This document shows positions 23,503 to 35,500 of a DNA stretch of 64,000 nt, piece by piece (within the stretch, counting starts at the first letter, position 1; every line of letters starts with the position of its first letter). The notes under the pieces are model-generated. The model was not told the DNA's origin. It saw only the letters and a list, made by a program, of their open reading frames with translations, and made no database searches. Source of the DNA: Arachnopeziza araneosa (Eukaryota; Ascomycota; Leotiomycetes; Helotiales; Arachnopezizaceae); assembly GCA_003988855.1 (NCBI GenBank), contig QYAI01000148.1, positions 28,053 through 92,052 of the forward strand, written 5' to 3'. The position numbers and the translations under genes are program-made.

Positions 23503-24475
23503 ACTCTTGCTACCTCCTCATAAACTTGTGCGACTGTCATGCTATAGTCTATCTTGAAATCCTCTAGGTGACTCAAGTAATCAACCAGTCCCCAGATAGC
23601 AAAGATCTTATCTCGAGGGTTAGTACAATGTTTATATCACATGTTGTAGGCGAGGTCTAGAAGATCTGGGCCCCTTCGATAGGATCCACCCGAAGAGTCA
23701 CTAAATTGGTTTGCCTCTTGAAAATCCAGCATCTCTATTAGTGGCTGCATATTTATCGTATCGAGGCCCAATTGCGTCCACTCGGGAAGAATTTCAGCAT
23801 ACTTGATCATGTTGATGAAACTTTGCACTTTTACAGGGTTGGTAGATATCCACTTGACGGAATCCGAACCGCACATTAATAATGCGTGGTGAGAACGGCC
23901 AATTTCTTGCACAACCCACATCCGATTGAACCAAGAGCGGGTCATTACATCCCGCAGCCCTTCTGGAACAAGTGCCTGGGGATATGTCTGTCATATGGGA
24001 CAAGGCTTTGGTCGTTCTTCAGTAGCAAAGTAGCGTAGTATCTCCATTCCCACCCTACTATTCAATGTGGCAGGCCCGAGCCAGGTGACAACAGAAGTAG
24101 CATTCTCATAAATCAATCCCATCTCAGCGACTTGTTGGCTCCTCTCGATAACATCTCCTTGGTTGATGCAGAGATAGTCTATCCAAAGAGTCCGAGGCTT
24201 GTCTCGATAGCGCAAGCGATGTAGTGCGGTTTCAAGGGATTTAGTAACAGAGATTTTACAGCCGTTAGCTAGGATGGTCGTAAAGCCTTTGGCATCACCC
24301 CATACATAGGGCAAAGCTTCATATGAAGTGTTTGATTGCTATCCCCACGATGTATGTTCGATATATCCGGAGACGACGTCTGTATCTGAGCCGGGGCTCA
24401 ACACAAACACCCGTATCTCAGGCTTGTCAAGAGGAAGATATTGAACCCTAGTTTCAACCTGTTCCTTGCCTCAGC
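23503..24475 (-). pseudogene. HET-domain (heterokaryon incompatibility) relic with three in-frame stops
   Basis: On the minus strand one reading frame carries a recognisable HET domain: 'YLPLDKPEIRVFVL', 'SYEALPYVWGD', 'LETALHRLRYRDKPRTLWID', 'CINQGDVIERSQQVAEM', 'SWFNRMWVVQEI' and 'NPRDKIFAIWGLVDYL'. Three stops interrupt this same frame: TAG at 24339-24341, TGA at 23991-23993 and TGA at 23637-23639. By family pattern they replace residues that could have been Gln or Arg codons (CAG, CGA), so each needs only a C-to-T change. After about 23510 the frame is lost by a further stop and a shift. HET proteins trigger incompatibility cell death; this copy cannot make a whole domain. The separate ORF just upstream (24454-24894) does not look like part of it. 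Confidence 0.85.
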
Positions 24476-25005
24476 ATTTTGTCTTGAATGAGCGAGATAC
24501 TCATCGAAGCGAAGGATCGTATTACCGGTCCAGCAATTTTAACTGTGTTTTGGATGTCCTGCGCACCAACATGTAGCCAGAGCCCAAGGGAGAGGTGATA
24601 AGACTTCCGAAGTGGAGAAAAGAAACGGAATGAAGTAGAAGGAATTGTGAAATCCCATGCTTTGTCGAAGATTCTCCAGAGATATGATGACATTTTCATC
24701 GACTCGATAGCGCTGAGATTTTCAAATGCCTCCAGAGAGTGAATATCGTCCGCTGAATCACTGTAAAGAAGTAGTTTTACGCCGAAGTTACAAGGTAGAA
24801 TGTAGCACACTGAATTATCAAGTCCGGGATGGAATACTCCTGAGTAAAGGGGATATTTTAGTATAAAACTCAACTTCGAACTAAAATCAATCATGAGAAA
24901 AATTAATTCTTGATACTTGATAAACCTGGAACAAGAAGTCGTATTCAGATAGACTCTATATTATAATTTCAACTTTTATCTATAAGTTACTAAATCCTTC
25001 CAAAA
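24476..25005. other. Intergenic
   Basis: An ORF of 146 codons lies on the minus strand (24894-24454), but it has no recognisable motif and no good splice link to the HET relic. I see no other feature. The 3' end of the nucleobase transporter abuts on the right. Confidence 0.35.
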
Positions 25006-26846
25006 TTACTCTTCACTTCTCCTGGTCTCCAAGACCGGCTTGCCCTCCGCATCCCTCAGGATGCCATCCATCGCACTTGAATCTTTGGGTAGAATCAAAT
25101 TCAACACGACACCAATGACAGCAGCAACAATAAACGGCGTCTCGACGATGAGATTAATTCCCTGTTCAAAGCCCTGCAAGTGCACATTGCTGCCGCTATA
25201 ATCCAGAACCTGCGCAAACCATTTCGGCTGGACGATATCGATGAAGCCGACGCCGAGAGCGGCGGTGAGAATGAAGCGGTTGCGGCGCGTCCAGGAGATG
25301 AGGCCTAGGACGCGGACGCCTGCTACGGCGATGGTGGAGTAGAGGAAGACTTGCATGCCGCCGAGGACGGACGGAGGCATGGAACCGAAGACAGCGCCGA
25401 ATTTGCCGAAGATGCCCATGAGTACGAGGAAGATGGAGGCGCACCAACCAGCTCGCCTACTTGCGCATCCAGTGAGAGAGATCACACCGTTGTTGCCGGC
25501 TTGTGACACCATGGGCAAACCAGTGCCGAATGCAGAGATCAGAGATCCAAGACCGTCACAAAGGATACCTCCTTGAATGCGCGAGTTGAACTCTGTGCCT
25601 TCAATATCGACGGCAGAGATCTCAGCGGTGGCGAGGATATCGGGCATGCAGGAGACGGCTTCGCAGATGAACATGATAATGAGAGGGAGGATGAGAGCGC
25701 CATCTACGGAAAGCTTGAAGGTGTGTGTCCAGAGGAAGGTGACTGCGGGAGCGGCATTGATGTGGGATGTCGACCAATAACCCGTTGCTCCTGAGATGGC
25801 GCAACCAACTGCAAGACCGAGGATGATGGAAGCGGATTTCATCAAGGGTGAACCAAGGAGTTCGACAATGATGACGGTTACAAAAACGGAGAGGCCAAGA
25901 CCGATAAGTTTTGGGTCACCCCTGGTTTTTGTCAGTTTCCTATCAGTTAAGAGAGTTGGATTTACTTACCAGACTAATGGCTTAGGTGCAGCAACGTTAG
26001 GGCACATGGCATAGAAACCTGTTCCGCCGTTGCAGTTGCTGCTCCCGCCCCAGTTCTGCATCCCATTGCTGATCAGATATACCCCAACGAGCAGTAGCAA
26101 ACTTCCAGTCACGATCTTGGGAAAGATCTTGTTGAGTTTCTTGGGCGGAACCATGGACATCAGAATCTGCACCCAGACCGTGCAAAGCATGCTCCCGAGT
26201 ATCGCACCCCAAGCGTCAGGACAGGGGAGTTGAGTACCATCTGCAGCAGTGGGACACGTGCCATTCTTGTATCGCATGGCGGTGTAGTTGAACGCGATGG
26301 GAAGAATATCGAATGTTGGGCCAACAACGGAAAGTAAACCGGTACCGATATAGAAGGGCGTTTTCGCAATGTGCACGCGAGTGACTTGGAGAGCGGTTGC
26401 GATGCCCGTGGTGATGAAGGCTGCTGAGACGAGGTATTGAGTTATCTCTGCATCAAAGTTAAATGCTCCGCCTGCGATGGCGAGAGGTGGAGAGACGATT
26501 GAGCCGATCATTGTCAAGGCATGTTGGAGACCGAGAAGCAGAGTCAGGAGGATGGGAATTTCGTCATTGAGGCCGTAGAAGGGAGCTTGGTAATCCTTGT
26601 ATCTGCGGTTGAGGGGCCAGATATTAGGGGTTACAAGGTAGAGGTAGTCCTACGATTGTTAGCTGGGTCTTGAGAGTGAAAGAGGCAACAAACATAATCA
26701 CCAAGCCAACCTTCACGGCTTGTGAAATAGTGCTTCCAGTAGACCCATGAGCCCTTTCGAGCTGATGAAACTTCTCCGGTGGAAGAGTCGGCGTAAGTGA
26801 TCTTTTCGTCATTACCGCCTTTCTCAATGCTGGATGGAGTCTCCAT
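25006..26846 (-). CDS. Nucleobase-ascorbate transporter family purine permease (UapA/UapC-like)
   Basis: Plasma-membrane proton symporter of the NAT/NCS2 family. Exons 26846-26694, 26649-25970 and 25921-25006 give 582 residues, close to Aspergillus UapA. Family landmarks: 'GDYDY' restored across the first splice, 'QHALTMIGSIVSPP', the TM8 acidic segment 'ICEAVSCMPDILAT', and 'SRIQGGILCDGLGSL'. The NAT signature, normally [Q/E/P]-N-x-G-x4-T-[R/K/G] (QNNGVIALTR in UapA), reads 'GNNGVISLTG' here. The first position, which contacts substrate in UapA, is Gly, and the last is Gly instead of Arg. Transport of purines is therefore likely but specificity should differ from uric acid/xanthine permeases. 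I chose the ATG at 26846; an in-frame start 84 bases upstream adds a His-rich tail. It is divergent from an amidohydrolase, which suggests uptake of that enzyme's substrate. Confidence 0.9.
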
Positions 26847-27432
26847 TGTTAAAGATTTGATTCTCGTCTGAAATGAAGAGGAGATAATCTGAGGATGATG
26901 ATGATAATGATGGAATGAGGATGTGCTCACAGCTGGGATCTCCCCCTTTTATCCGCAATTCATCTCCATATAAAACCCTTCATTTTCACCAGGCCTTTGC
27001 AGGATCTCGACATCCACGAGAAGCGTAGACGGCGATAAGCACATCGAGGGAGAGATGTCCAACCATTTTGCACAGACTGCGCCTTATCTGCTCGGAGTCG
27101 CCCGCCACAGCTAAACCCGGGGAAGACGGTAAGCGAGATGCTCCCACCATCAAGACGACGGAGATAACATATCTCTCTCGATAGAAAGAGAGAGACGGAC
27201 TCTTCCTATCCAAGCTGGAGAGTTGGCCTTATTTTGCTTTTCAAGCAGTCCTTGTTTCGGGTGGCGCCTTGAGTGAGAACGGAATTTTGAGGCTTCGGAC
27301 GAGTGAAGCCCGTCTTCGGCCGAGGTCTCCGTCGTCCGAAAGACCCCTTTTCACAAGCGATCAAAACATTCAAAGCGTCGCAGCTTCTCGCCTCGACGTC
27401 TCTCGGAATCTGCATTTCACCTCACTCTGAAA
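26847..27432. promoter_or_regulatory. Shared divergent promoter with GATA sites and a UaY-like half match
   Basis: The 586 bases separate the start codons of the permease and the deaminase. HGATAR-type sites appear at 27034-27039 (gataag), 27084-27089 (ttatct, reverse) and 27163-27167 (gataa); such sites bind AreA/NIT2 nitrogen regulators. At 27092-27105 the sequence TCGG-N6-CCGC differs at one base from TCGG-N6-CCGA, the published UaY target of purine catabolic genes. An inverted repeat (cttcggacga ... tcgtccgaaag) lies at about 27293-27342. Regulation by nitrogen and purine is inferred from these motifs only. Confidence 0.45.
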
Positions 27433-28872
27433 ATGATGTCCCCAAAATCAACCCTCTACACGCATGCTACAATTCTCACACTCAACTCCTCTCGCGATAT
27501 CATTCTCGATGGCGCTATTTTGGTAACTGGAAACCGCATCGCTGCAATCGGCAAAACATCTACACTCTCATCGTCTTCTCTCCCTCCAAACACCACGACA
27601 ATCCCTCTCAAAAACCGTATCCTGCTTCCCGGGCTCATAAATACCCACTCCCATGTAGCACAATCGCTCCTCCGCGGACTAGCCGAGTCCTTACCCCTCC
27701 ATTCCTGGCTCTGCGACGCCATCTGGCCTCTTGAAGCCTCTTATTCCGCTGACGATGGCTACCACGCTGCACGGCTCACCATCACCGAGATGCTCAAGAC
27801 CGGGACTACATGTTTCCTAGAGAGCATGCTGACGCACCGCTCCGGCTTCGAAAATGTCGTTCGAGCGGTTGAGGAGAGTGGGATAAGAGCTTGTTTGGGC
27901 AAGTTGGTCAAATTTGAAGAGACAAATAGACAACTCAATATCACCGATCCTAGGGATAAGGACTTGAGTGCTATGACGGCGGATAGTATGCTTGCCGCGC
28001 ATGAGAAATTTCATGGGAGTTGTAATGAGAGGCTTCATGTTTGGGCTGCAGCAGGGACGCCGAGGGGATCACCGTTGGAAGGTCATTTATCGGTCGGGAA
28101 GACCTGTCGAAAACATGACATCGGGCTGACAATGCATTGTGCTGAAGCGCCGAAAGATCTTTCTATCTATCGGGATTTATATTCTTGCACCCCAATGGAA
28201 TTCTGCGAGAGGGCGCAGCTGACAGGACCGAAGACCGTATTGGCGCATATGGTACATTTGGACCTCGGAGTCGATCTTCCAATCTTGCGTGAGACGGGAA
28301 CGACTTTTGCACATAACCCCAACTCAAATCTCAAGCTCGCGAGTGGAGTGGCCAGGGTTCCCGAGATGTTGGGTGCCGGCGTGAACGTGAGTTTAGGAAC
28401 CGATGGCGCACCGTGTGGTAACACCTACGACATGTTTCGGGAGATGCATCTCGCAGGCATCCTGCACAAAGGCGTGAACCACAATGCTACATTAATCTCT
28501 GCCGAGGATGTGTTGGAAATGGCCACCATCAACGGCGCCAAAGCGCTCGGCCTCGACAAAGAGATTGGAAGTTTGGAAGTGGGCAAGAAAGCAGATTTTG
28601 TCGCACTGGATCCGAGTGGAGTCGGATGCGCACCGTGGGACGACGAGCAAGTGAGAGAAGGCGGAATGGACCCCATGACGGTAGTGGTATATAGTTGTTC
28701 CGGGAGAGACGTGGAAATGGTGGTTGTGGATGGAGAGGTATTGGTGCGGGGTGGGAAATTGCTGAGTATGGATGAGGGTGAGGTCGTTGAGGCTGCGAAG
28801 AAGGCGATAAAAGGGATCAGAGAGAGGTCCGGTATTAAAGCGAGGGACGTGAAAGGTTGGAATTATGTCTAG
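27433..28872 (+). CDS. ATZ/TRZ-type amidohydrolase (metal-dependent deaminase, COG0402-like)
   Basis: Single exon, 479 residues, probably cytosolic. The amidohydrolase metal site is complete: 'GLINTHSHVAQSLLRG' (HxH, about residue 74), 'LTMHCAEAP' (about residue 234), 'LAHMVHLD' (about residue 273) and 'SLGTDGAPC' (about residue 321). The Glu after 'HC' is typical of members that deaminate heterocycles. The subfamily includes S-adenosylhomocysteine/methylthioadenosine deaminases, 8-oxoguanine deaminases and triazine hydrolases, and it lacks the features of eukaryotic guanine deaminase that I would expect. The gene shares a promoter with a purine-type transporter, so an aminated purine, pterin or related heterocycle is the best guess. 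The exact substrate cannot be read from the sequence. Confidence 0.88.
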   Translation: MMSPKSTLYTHATILTLNSSRDIILDGAILVTGNRIAAIGKTSTLSSSSLPPNTTTIPLKNRILLPGLINTHSHVAQSLLRGLAESLPLHSWLCDAIWPLEASYSADDGYHAARLTITEMLKTGTTCFLESMLTHRSGFENVVRAVEESGIRACLGKLVKFEETNRQLNITDPRDKDLSAMTADSMLAAHEKFHGSCNERLHVWAAAGTPRGSPLEGHLSVGKTCRKHDIGLTMHCAEAPKDLSIYRDLYSCTPMEFCERAQLTGPKTVLAHMVHLDLGVDLPILRETGTTFAHNPNSNLKLASGVARVPEMLGAGVNVSLGTDGAPCGNTYDMFREMHLAGILHKGVNHNATLISAEDVLEMATINGAKALGLDKEIGSLEVGKKADFVALDPSGVGCAPWDDEQVREGGMDPMTVVVYSCSGRDVEMVVVDGEVLVRGGKLLSMDEGEVVEAAKKAIKGIRERSGIKARDVKGWNYV

Positions 28873-29514
28873 GTAAGAAAATAAATTGACACTAGGTGCT
28901 GCTTTTACTAAAATTCTAAATTTTCTGACTCTACTGCCATCCTCACTGGTTCCAGTTTCGTCTCTGAAAATGAGTAGCTGTTATTTGACCCGAGCCAAAA
29001 GTGAGAGCACCTCATCAAAGCCTGAGCACGCCCTTAGTCAAGCCTGCGCGCTATTACATGAAGTCTATTTCGGTCTCCTATATGCCGTAGCAACATTGTC
29101 TTACCGATTCTGCCTAGAATTCGTTTCTGCTTCTTTATAGTGTTCCTACTACAGTAAGGTGCAAAAGGTGCTCGATAATTTAACTACCTAGCTAACGAGA
29201 TCTAGATGGCCTGAAAAAAAACAGACTACCGACAGAATACCCATCAAAAGCCTTCAAACTTCGTTATCTCATGACTTTCAGTGATCAGCTCTCCATCCTA
29301 AGTCTATACACGAACGCTTCCTCAACGAGTGTGTAGCTACTTTGTCATCAGGTCGAGACGGGGGTTCAAATTCCACTCGGGCACTATAGAAAATTCAGAG
29401 TAAGTCTCCCGGCCCGGTATCTTATTATCCATAACCAGGCTCACGTCCAACATATCTGCGCTAGAAATAAAAGGGACGACCTCTGGTCCATGTATCAATT
29501 AGATGTTGGGCAAC
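28873..29514. other. Intergenic between convergent genes
   Basis: The deaminase and the PKS converge here. No gene is supported. A fragment at about 29363-29386 (ggttcaaattcc plus flanks) resembles a tRNA B box but does not fold into a tRNA (see rejected items). Confidence 0.4.
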
Positions 29515-32500
29515 CTATGACCCGGCTCGTAATTTTTCAGCGACGGTTCTTCCCAACGTCCCAGCGGTGGCACCACCTAAGATCTCAAAGACTGCCACGT
29601 CGACCTTGAGAATCTGTATGAACCAATTCCGCATCTCGACGGCGATCAGAGAATCCACTCCATAGGTATGCAAAGGCTGGGCGATATCGAACGCATCCTG
29701 GGCCAGAGAAAGAACCCGGCACACCTTGGCTGCGATACCGTTGGCAACAATATCTACAGCTTCAGGCAATGTTGCAGCTCCCTCAAGTTGTTTAATCAGA
29801 TCCGGTCCTTTGACTCTTGCGTTGCTATTGCTATCTGCGGCGTTGGATGTTCCCATCTGGTACAGATTCGAAAACATCGGCTCCTTCATCCAACCGACAG
29901 GGTCGATTCCGCGACTGATGATGTCCTCTGGCAGCTCGAGGCCCATGACGATCTGTGAAGTGGTTTGATCGAGCGGTAGGCGCTTGTCGCAGTAATGTTC
30001 AAGCAAGGCTAAGACCTCGGGCTGCCACATTTCCATGACGTAGCGGCTATGGACGAATCGTCGGGCGGCTTCCTTGTAGTCGACCGCGAACCCGTAATTG
30101 GCAAGCATGGGAAAGTTCAGAGATATCGCCTTCTCATTCTTGCAGAGCCTGTACTTGGCCAGTTCATCTTGATATGTGTTGCCCGCTGCATAATTGGATT
30201 GGCCTTGGGAGCCGAGTACACCGGCAATAGATGAGAAAAGGATGAAGAAATCTAGATCTCTTGGGAGAAGTTCATGTAGATTCCACGATCCCTGAACTTT
30301 CGGTCGTAACGAGGCGGACCATCCTTCATAGTCTATGTTTTCGAAGATGGAGTCCTGTAATACATTTGTTAGTGTCATGTTCAACTTCAAGGCAGGTGAG
30401 CCTTTGATGTAGCCCTTCAGCTTACCCTGAGATCCATGGCGGCTTGGATGCATCCTTTGATGGGTGGCAAATGAGCTTTGCAATAGTCAAGCACTTTACG
30501 AAGAGCCTCAGTATCTCCAATGTCGCATGATGGGCAGTGCACGGTGGCGCCGCTGCTCTGTAGATCATGTACAAAGGACAATATCTGAGTGTCGCCGCTT
30601 ATATCACCTCGAGACAGTAGGATCAAGTTTCGAGCTCCCTTGGAAACCATCCATTGTGCAATGGATCGACCCTGAGCTCCAAGGCCGCCGGCGATAATGA
30701 ATGTGTCTTCTGGACTAAAAGTCCAATCTGACTTTGGTGCTATGACCGCCTTTTCAAACAATTAGATATCGGACACTTAAATTCTATCTGGTGCTCACTT
30801 ACTGGTACTATGTCTTCTGGATCAACCTCAACGACCACTTTCCCAGCATTTATTCCACTTTGGAGATACCTAAAGGCAGCCTCCACTTCTGAAATGGGGA
30901 ATGACTTCATTGGCGATGGCATGCGTAAGATATCGCCTTGAAATAGTTCAATGATGCTACAGAGCGTCTCTTGTATAATATCCGGTCGCTCTAGAATAAT
31001 GGCAGCAATGTCAATCGCGGAAAAGGAAACGTTTCGCGCAAATTGGAACATGGGTAGCGTGTTGTGGGAGAATATGTCTCTTTTCCCAATCTCAAGAAAC
31101 CTGCCATATGGAGCAACGCATTCCCACGAAGCGACCAAAGCATCCCCAGCCAACGCGTTCAAGACGACATCGACACCTTTGTTGTTTGTAAGTCGTTTGA
31201 TATCGCCCACAAAAGAAAGGTCTCGGCTGTTGAGAATCCGCTCGTGCGGTATGCCATACATAGAGGTCAGAAGCTCCTTCTTGCTTGATGAGCCTACGGT
31301 TGTGTAAATTTCGGCTCCACAAAACTGTGCTACCTGGATGGCAGCCTGTCCTGTTCCTCCTGCACCGGAGTGGATTAGCACCGACTCTCCACGAGCCAGT
31401 CTTGCAATACGGATAAGAGCATGATATGCCGTGACAAAATTTATGGACAGTGCCCCGGCATCAGCGAACGTCATCCCATCAGGCATCTTCACGGCCAGCC
31501 GTTCGTCGCATCGAAACAGCCCATGGAATGTGTCTAAAGCACACACAACCACACCATCTCCTGGTTTGAGTCGACATGCAGAGCCGGCATTGCGTACCAC
31601 ACCAGCGCATTCGGTGCCAAGAGTATCTTGATCAACGCGGCCTAGTGCAATGAGGCAATCCCGAAAGTTGACCCCAACAGCCTTTACTTCGATTTCAATC
31701 TCATTTGGAGCAAGTGGACCGGATTCTGAGACTTCCTCAAAGTAGATCGTGTCTAGAAGACCCGGCCGTCTTACTTTCAACTTCACGTTCTGTTCTCCAA
31801 ACCGCTGTCTCCGTTCGATTGTATCCGATGTAAAGTCGTGGATCATTTGATTTATAGCTCCGTCCTCATAAACACGGGGGATGCACAACAAGTCGTCGAC
31901 TTGGACGAGCTCCCGCTCATAGGTGTGTGAATTCACACCTTGAAGGAAGTTACGCAACGACTTTTCCACATGGGATGACAGAACAGCGGGGCTGGAAGAA
32001 AAGTCAAGCGTGACTGTTGCGAAAGTGAGACCTAGCATTTCTGATCGTAGCGCTCTGGACAATCCCTGAACAGGGCCCCGAGGGGAGACTTCCTGTGTTG
32101 TAAAAGTAGGCGTTTTGTCGGAGATCCACATGATATTACTCGCTCGGGTCAAGGTGCTCTTGAATATGCTATACAGCTCAGCATCCAAGTCTGCGAGTGA
32201 TAGCCAATTGCCGTCTTGAACGACCACAATAATTGTTTCTCCAAGGTCTTCTTGGCTGGCTGTCTCTCTGAAACTGCTCGTTTGCGCGTCTGCAAACCCA
32301 ATTTCCTTCAACTTAGAGATTGCTAAGTCTGCCAATGGAGAATTGGAGGATGGTTGATTCCAACCAGTGATGACTACTACTCTTTTGTTCTTGCTCGCTG
32401 TATCTTCTCCTGTGCCGTTGACTGACGCTGGGGCAATTGATGAGACGAGTAAGCTCATGACTTTGTTCTCTTGTAGTTTGAAATCGTCGAAGATCATATC

Positions 32501-35500
32501 AGTTCCGGTGAAACCAGTTGCTCTCAGTTCTTGGTCCCACTGTGATTTGGTGGCACAAGGCCCATTTTGTCGCCAGGTTTCAGAACCTAAATTATTGTTC
32601 AGTTAATTTGCGAGCTTTCTAGAGTAATTTTTATGGATAAAGCTACTTACCTAGCCACCATCCAGGTAGAAAACCGAAGACAGATTGTGTTGGTGAAGCC
32701 GTTGGCTCCGTAATCTCGATAAAAACTAGCTTACCGTCACTATTGTGATCAATCTGATTAGCTTCACCGTGCTTTACTTCCTTAGTGTGATAATATTGTT
32801 TAACTTACTCTTTGAGTAGCTTGCGAATGTTGGACAGTGTCTGTTGTAATGACGATGTAACATGTAAGACCTATTCAGGCATATTGTTAGTGAAGGAAGT
32901 ATTTTTGTTGAAGGGTGATTTGACTAACATTTGCGGTTACAATCAAGTCATAAGAGTTTTCTTCATATCCTTGGCTTGCAGGGCCTTCTTCAATGTTGAG
33001 CAAGCGATAGTTCATTTTTGGATAGGCGTCAAACTCATCTGCTGCGCTTTCAAGGAACGAGGCAGATATATCAGTGAAATCGAACTGCGAGAAACGGGTA
33101 TAGATCCCATTAGGTGCTTCAACTGCAAGGGTATCCAACAAACGTCGCGTCATCCCTCCAGTTCCTGCCCCGAGTTCCAGTATTTTCATGCCAGGATTCT
33201 TGTGCGCGAGAGAATCGATGTACTGATGTAGAGGGCCAAAGAGTTGGCCAAGGTTATTGGAATATTCATAAAAGTCCTTGAGTCTGCCATCTGGTACGAG
33301 CACCTGCAAGGAATCGATATCACCACGGAGCATGTCAACCAGATTAGAGCCAAAGTGCACATAAATCTCCCCAAGTCGGCCTGTTCCTTTGAGACGATCA
33401 CAAAGCTCTTCAAATTGAGGATCATTAACGGACTCCTGCCAAGTTGAAGGTATTCCTGGAGGAGGCTGTTCCTTAGCTGCATCAATCGCTGATTTCATCC
33501 AGGCGTACTGCTTCAGTAGATGTGGTTGATCTGCCGGGATTTCAGATTCTAAAACTGTATTTGCTGCTCTGGAAATAGATGCCAGAATGTGTAATTTCAA
33601 TGTGCGAAGGAATTCGGTCGGGTCCGTCTTGGCCTCAGTGCTTTTCTGGGCATACTCTAAGAGCTGCTTCGGACTCAGCAGGGTCGGGTCTGGTTTGTGA
33701 ACCATATCGAAGCATAACCTCCTAACATGCGATTGTGAGGTCTTTTCTCCTTGAAATTGAAGTTCGTCATTGACTAAAGTCAACTCGATGCCCTCTGTCT
33801 GCAGAAGTATACCACCACTCTTCTGACCCACGACGTGGATATTTGCCTCGCATAATCGAACACTTCTGTTCTTGCTTGACGCGTGGACGTATAAATGGCT
33901 ATTGTTCTCAGGATCATCAAATACTGAGTTTGATATCCATCCCTTGGCAATATATGTCGGCACATATGTGGCCATCTGGTCACTGTTGACCCGGACAATT
34001 CCTGGAAGACAAAGTTGCAGTATAGAATCCAGGGTGCAAGGATGAATGATCGAAGGAGCTCTACTAGAAACGTTGCCCATTGGTGCAAATCCTTTCGTGG
34101 ATACCAGTCCAAGTGCCTGGCCGGAACCACTCCGCCGTGCGCTCTCAATTCCTTGGAACGAGGGCCCATATTGGTACCCATTTGCTTCAAGCGTCCCATA
34201 GAGTTCTGCAGTGTTAACTTCCGAGCCATATGAAGAGTTTGCTGCTGAGATCCAGTCTCTGGTGTGTTGAACATCTTGACCGTCAAATTCTGAGTAACTC
34301 TGCGAGTCGTAGATGGCTTTTATGGAGCCGCGACTCACTTCAATAAAGTTATCTTTGCGGCAGGAATATAAAGAGAATGCTGCCCAAGAGTTACCCTTCT
34401 TAGACGAGTCAAGTGAAGGTTTGAGACAGAACAGGGTGTCTACTCCAGAATCATCTGACGGAAGTGTAAGGGCCGACAAAATTGCAGTATCTCTGAGTTC
34501 GAATCCTCTAATATTTTGGCCGTCTGCGATCTGAATCATAGCTTCTACTGCCATAACCATCATACCAGCACCAGGAAACAAGATTTCTCCATTAATCTAC
34601 GTAAATAGTGTAAGTAGGTGGAGAATAACTATAGAGTGGAATCATAAATACCTTGTGATCTTCCAGCCAAGGCATTAATGATACTTTGAGCGTATTGCGC
34701 CAACGTGGTTCGAGTGGATTCCAGTCCTGTACTGGTAGTCCCAAGAACTCATTGTACGGTTGGGGGTTTAATCGTATATTTCTACTGATGAGTGATTCGT
34801 CCCAATATGTGTGGGATTGGTCAAATGGGTACTCTGGCAAGTCTGGAAGTGTTATAACTGCGCTATCAGCCGCTGAAAGAGAGTCGTTAACGTTTTCCAA
34901 ATTGACATCGAACCCAAGACAATATAGTTTCCCCGTTGCTTCAAGCAAGGTGTCTGTGGCTGCCCTACCGCGGATCAATGCTGAAGTATATGACAAACCA
35001 TTTCTTGCAGATGGAGAGTTAGCCTCAATCGTCTCTCGAATCGGTCCCTGCAACGCGGAGTGAGGCCCAATCTCAAGCAGATCGGAAACCGAGGCGAATT
35101 TGCGGTGGCTGAGATCCAGTTTCTTTTTAACCTTCTCTGCAGAATCACGACATATACGTCCAATTGCGTCAGAGAAGCGGACAGGAGAAACCATGTTCTT
35201 GACCCAGTATTCAGCGTTCAGAAGCTCGCTTCTTGTGATTATGTCACCAGTTACTGACGAGACCATGTTCGCAAACACCGGCGGTAACTCTCCTGATTCG
35301 AGTATGCCGATCGACTCCATATATGATGCTGCAATGCGGAGCATGTGCGGGCTATGATACGCTACTGGAACTTTTAAAACTCGGGCAAAAATACCCTCAC
35401 GTTCTAAAATGATACGCTGTTCTTCGATAAGAAGTTTGTCGCCAGATAGCGTGATGTTCTTTGGGCTGTTCACACAAGCAACGGCCAGCACTCCGCCATC

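Noticed and set aside
23202..23567. 121-codon plus-strand ORF
   Set aside because: Partly antisense to the tail of the HET relic, low complexity, no domain.
24454..24894. 146-codon minus-strand ORF upstream of the HET relic
   Set aside because: No motif and no consistent splice into the HET frame; the HET frame stays open on its own over the same bases.
29355..29395. tRNA-like segment with a B-box match (ggttcaaattcc)
   Set aside because: No matching A box, the T stem does not pair well and no 7-base acceptor partner is found upstream.
33780..34286. 168-codon minus-strand ORF inside the PKS DH region
   Set aside because: Out of frame with the DH domain and without any motif; shadow of the PKS exon.
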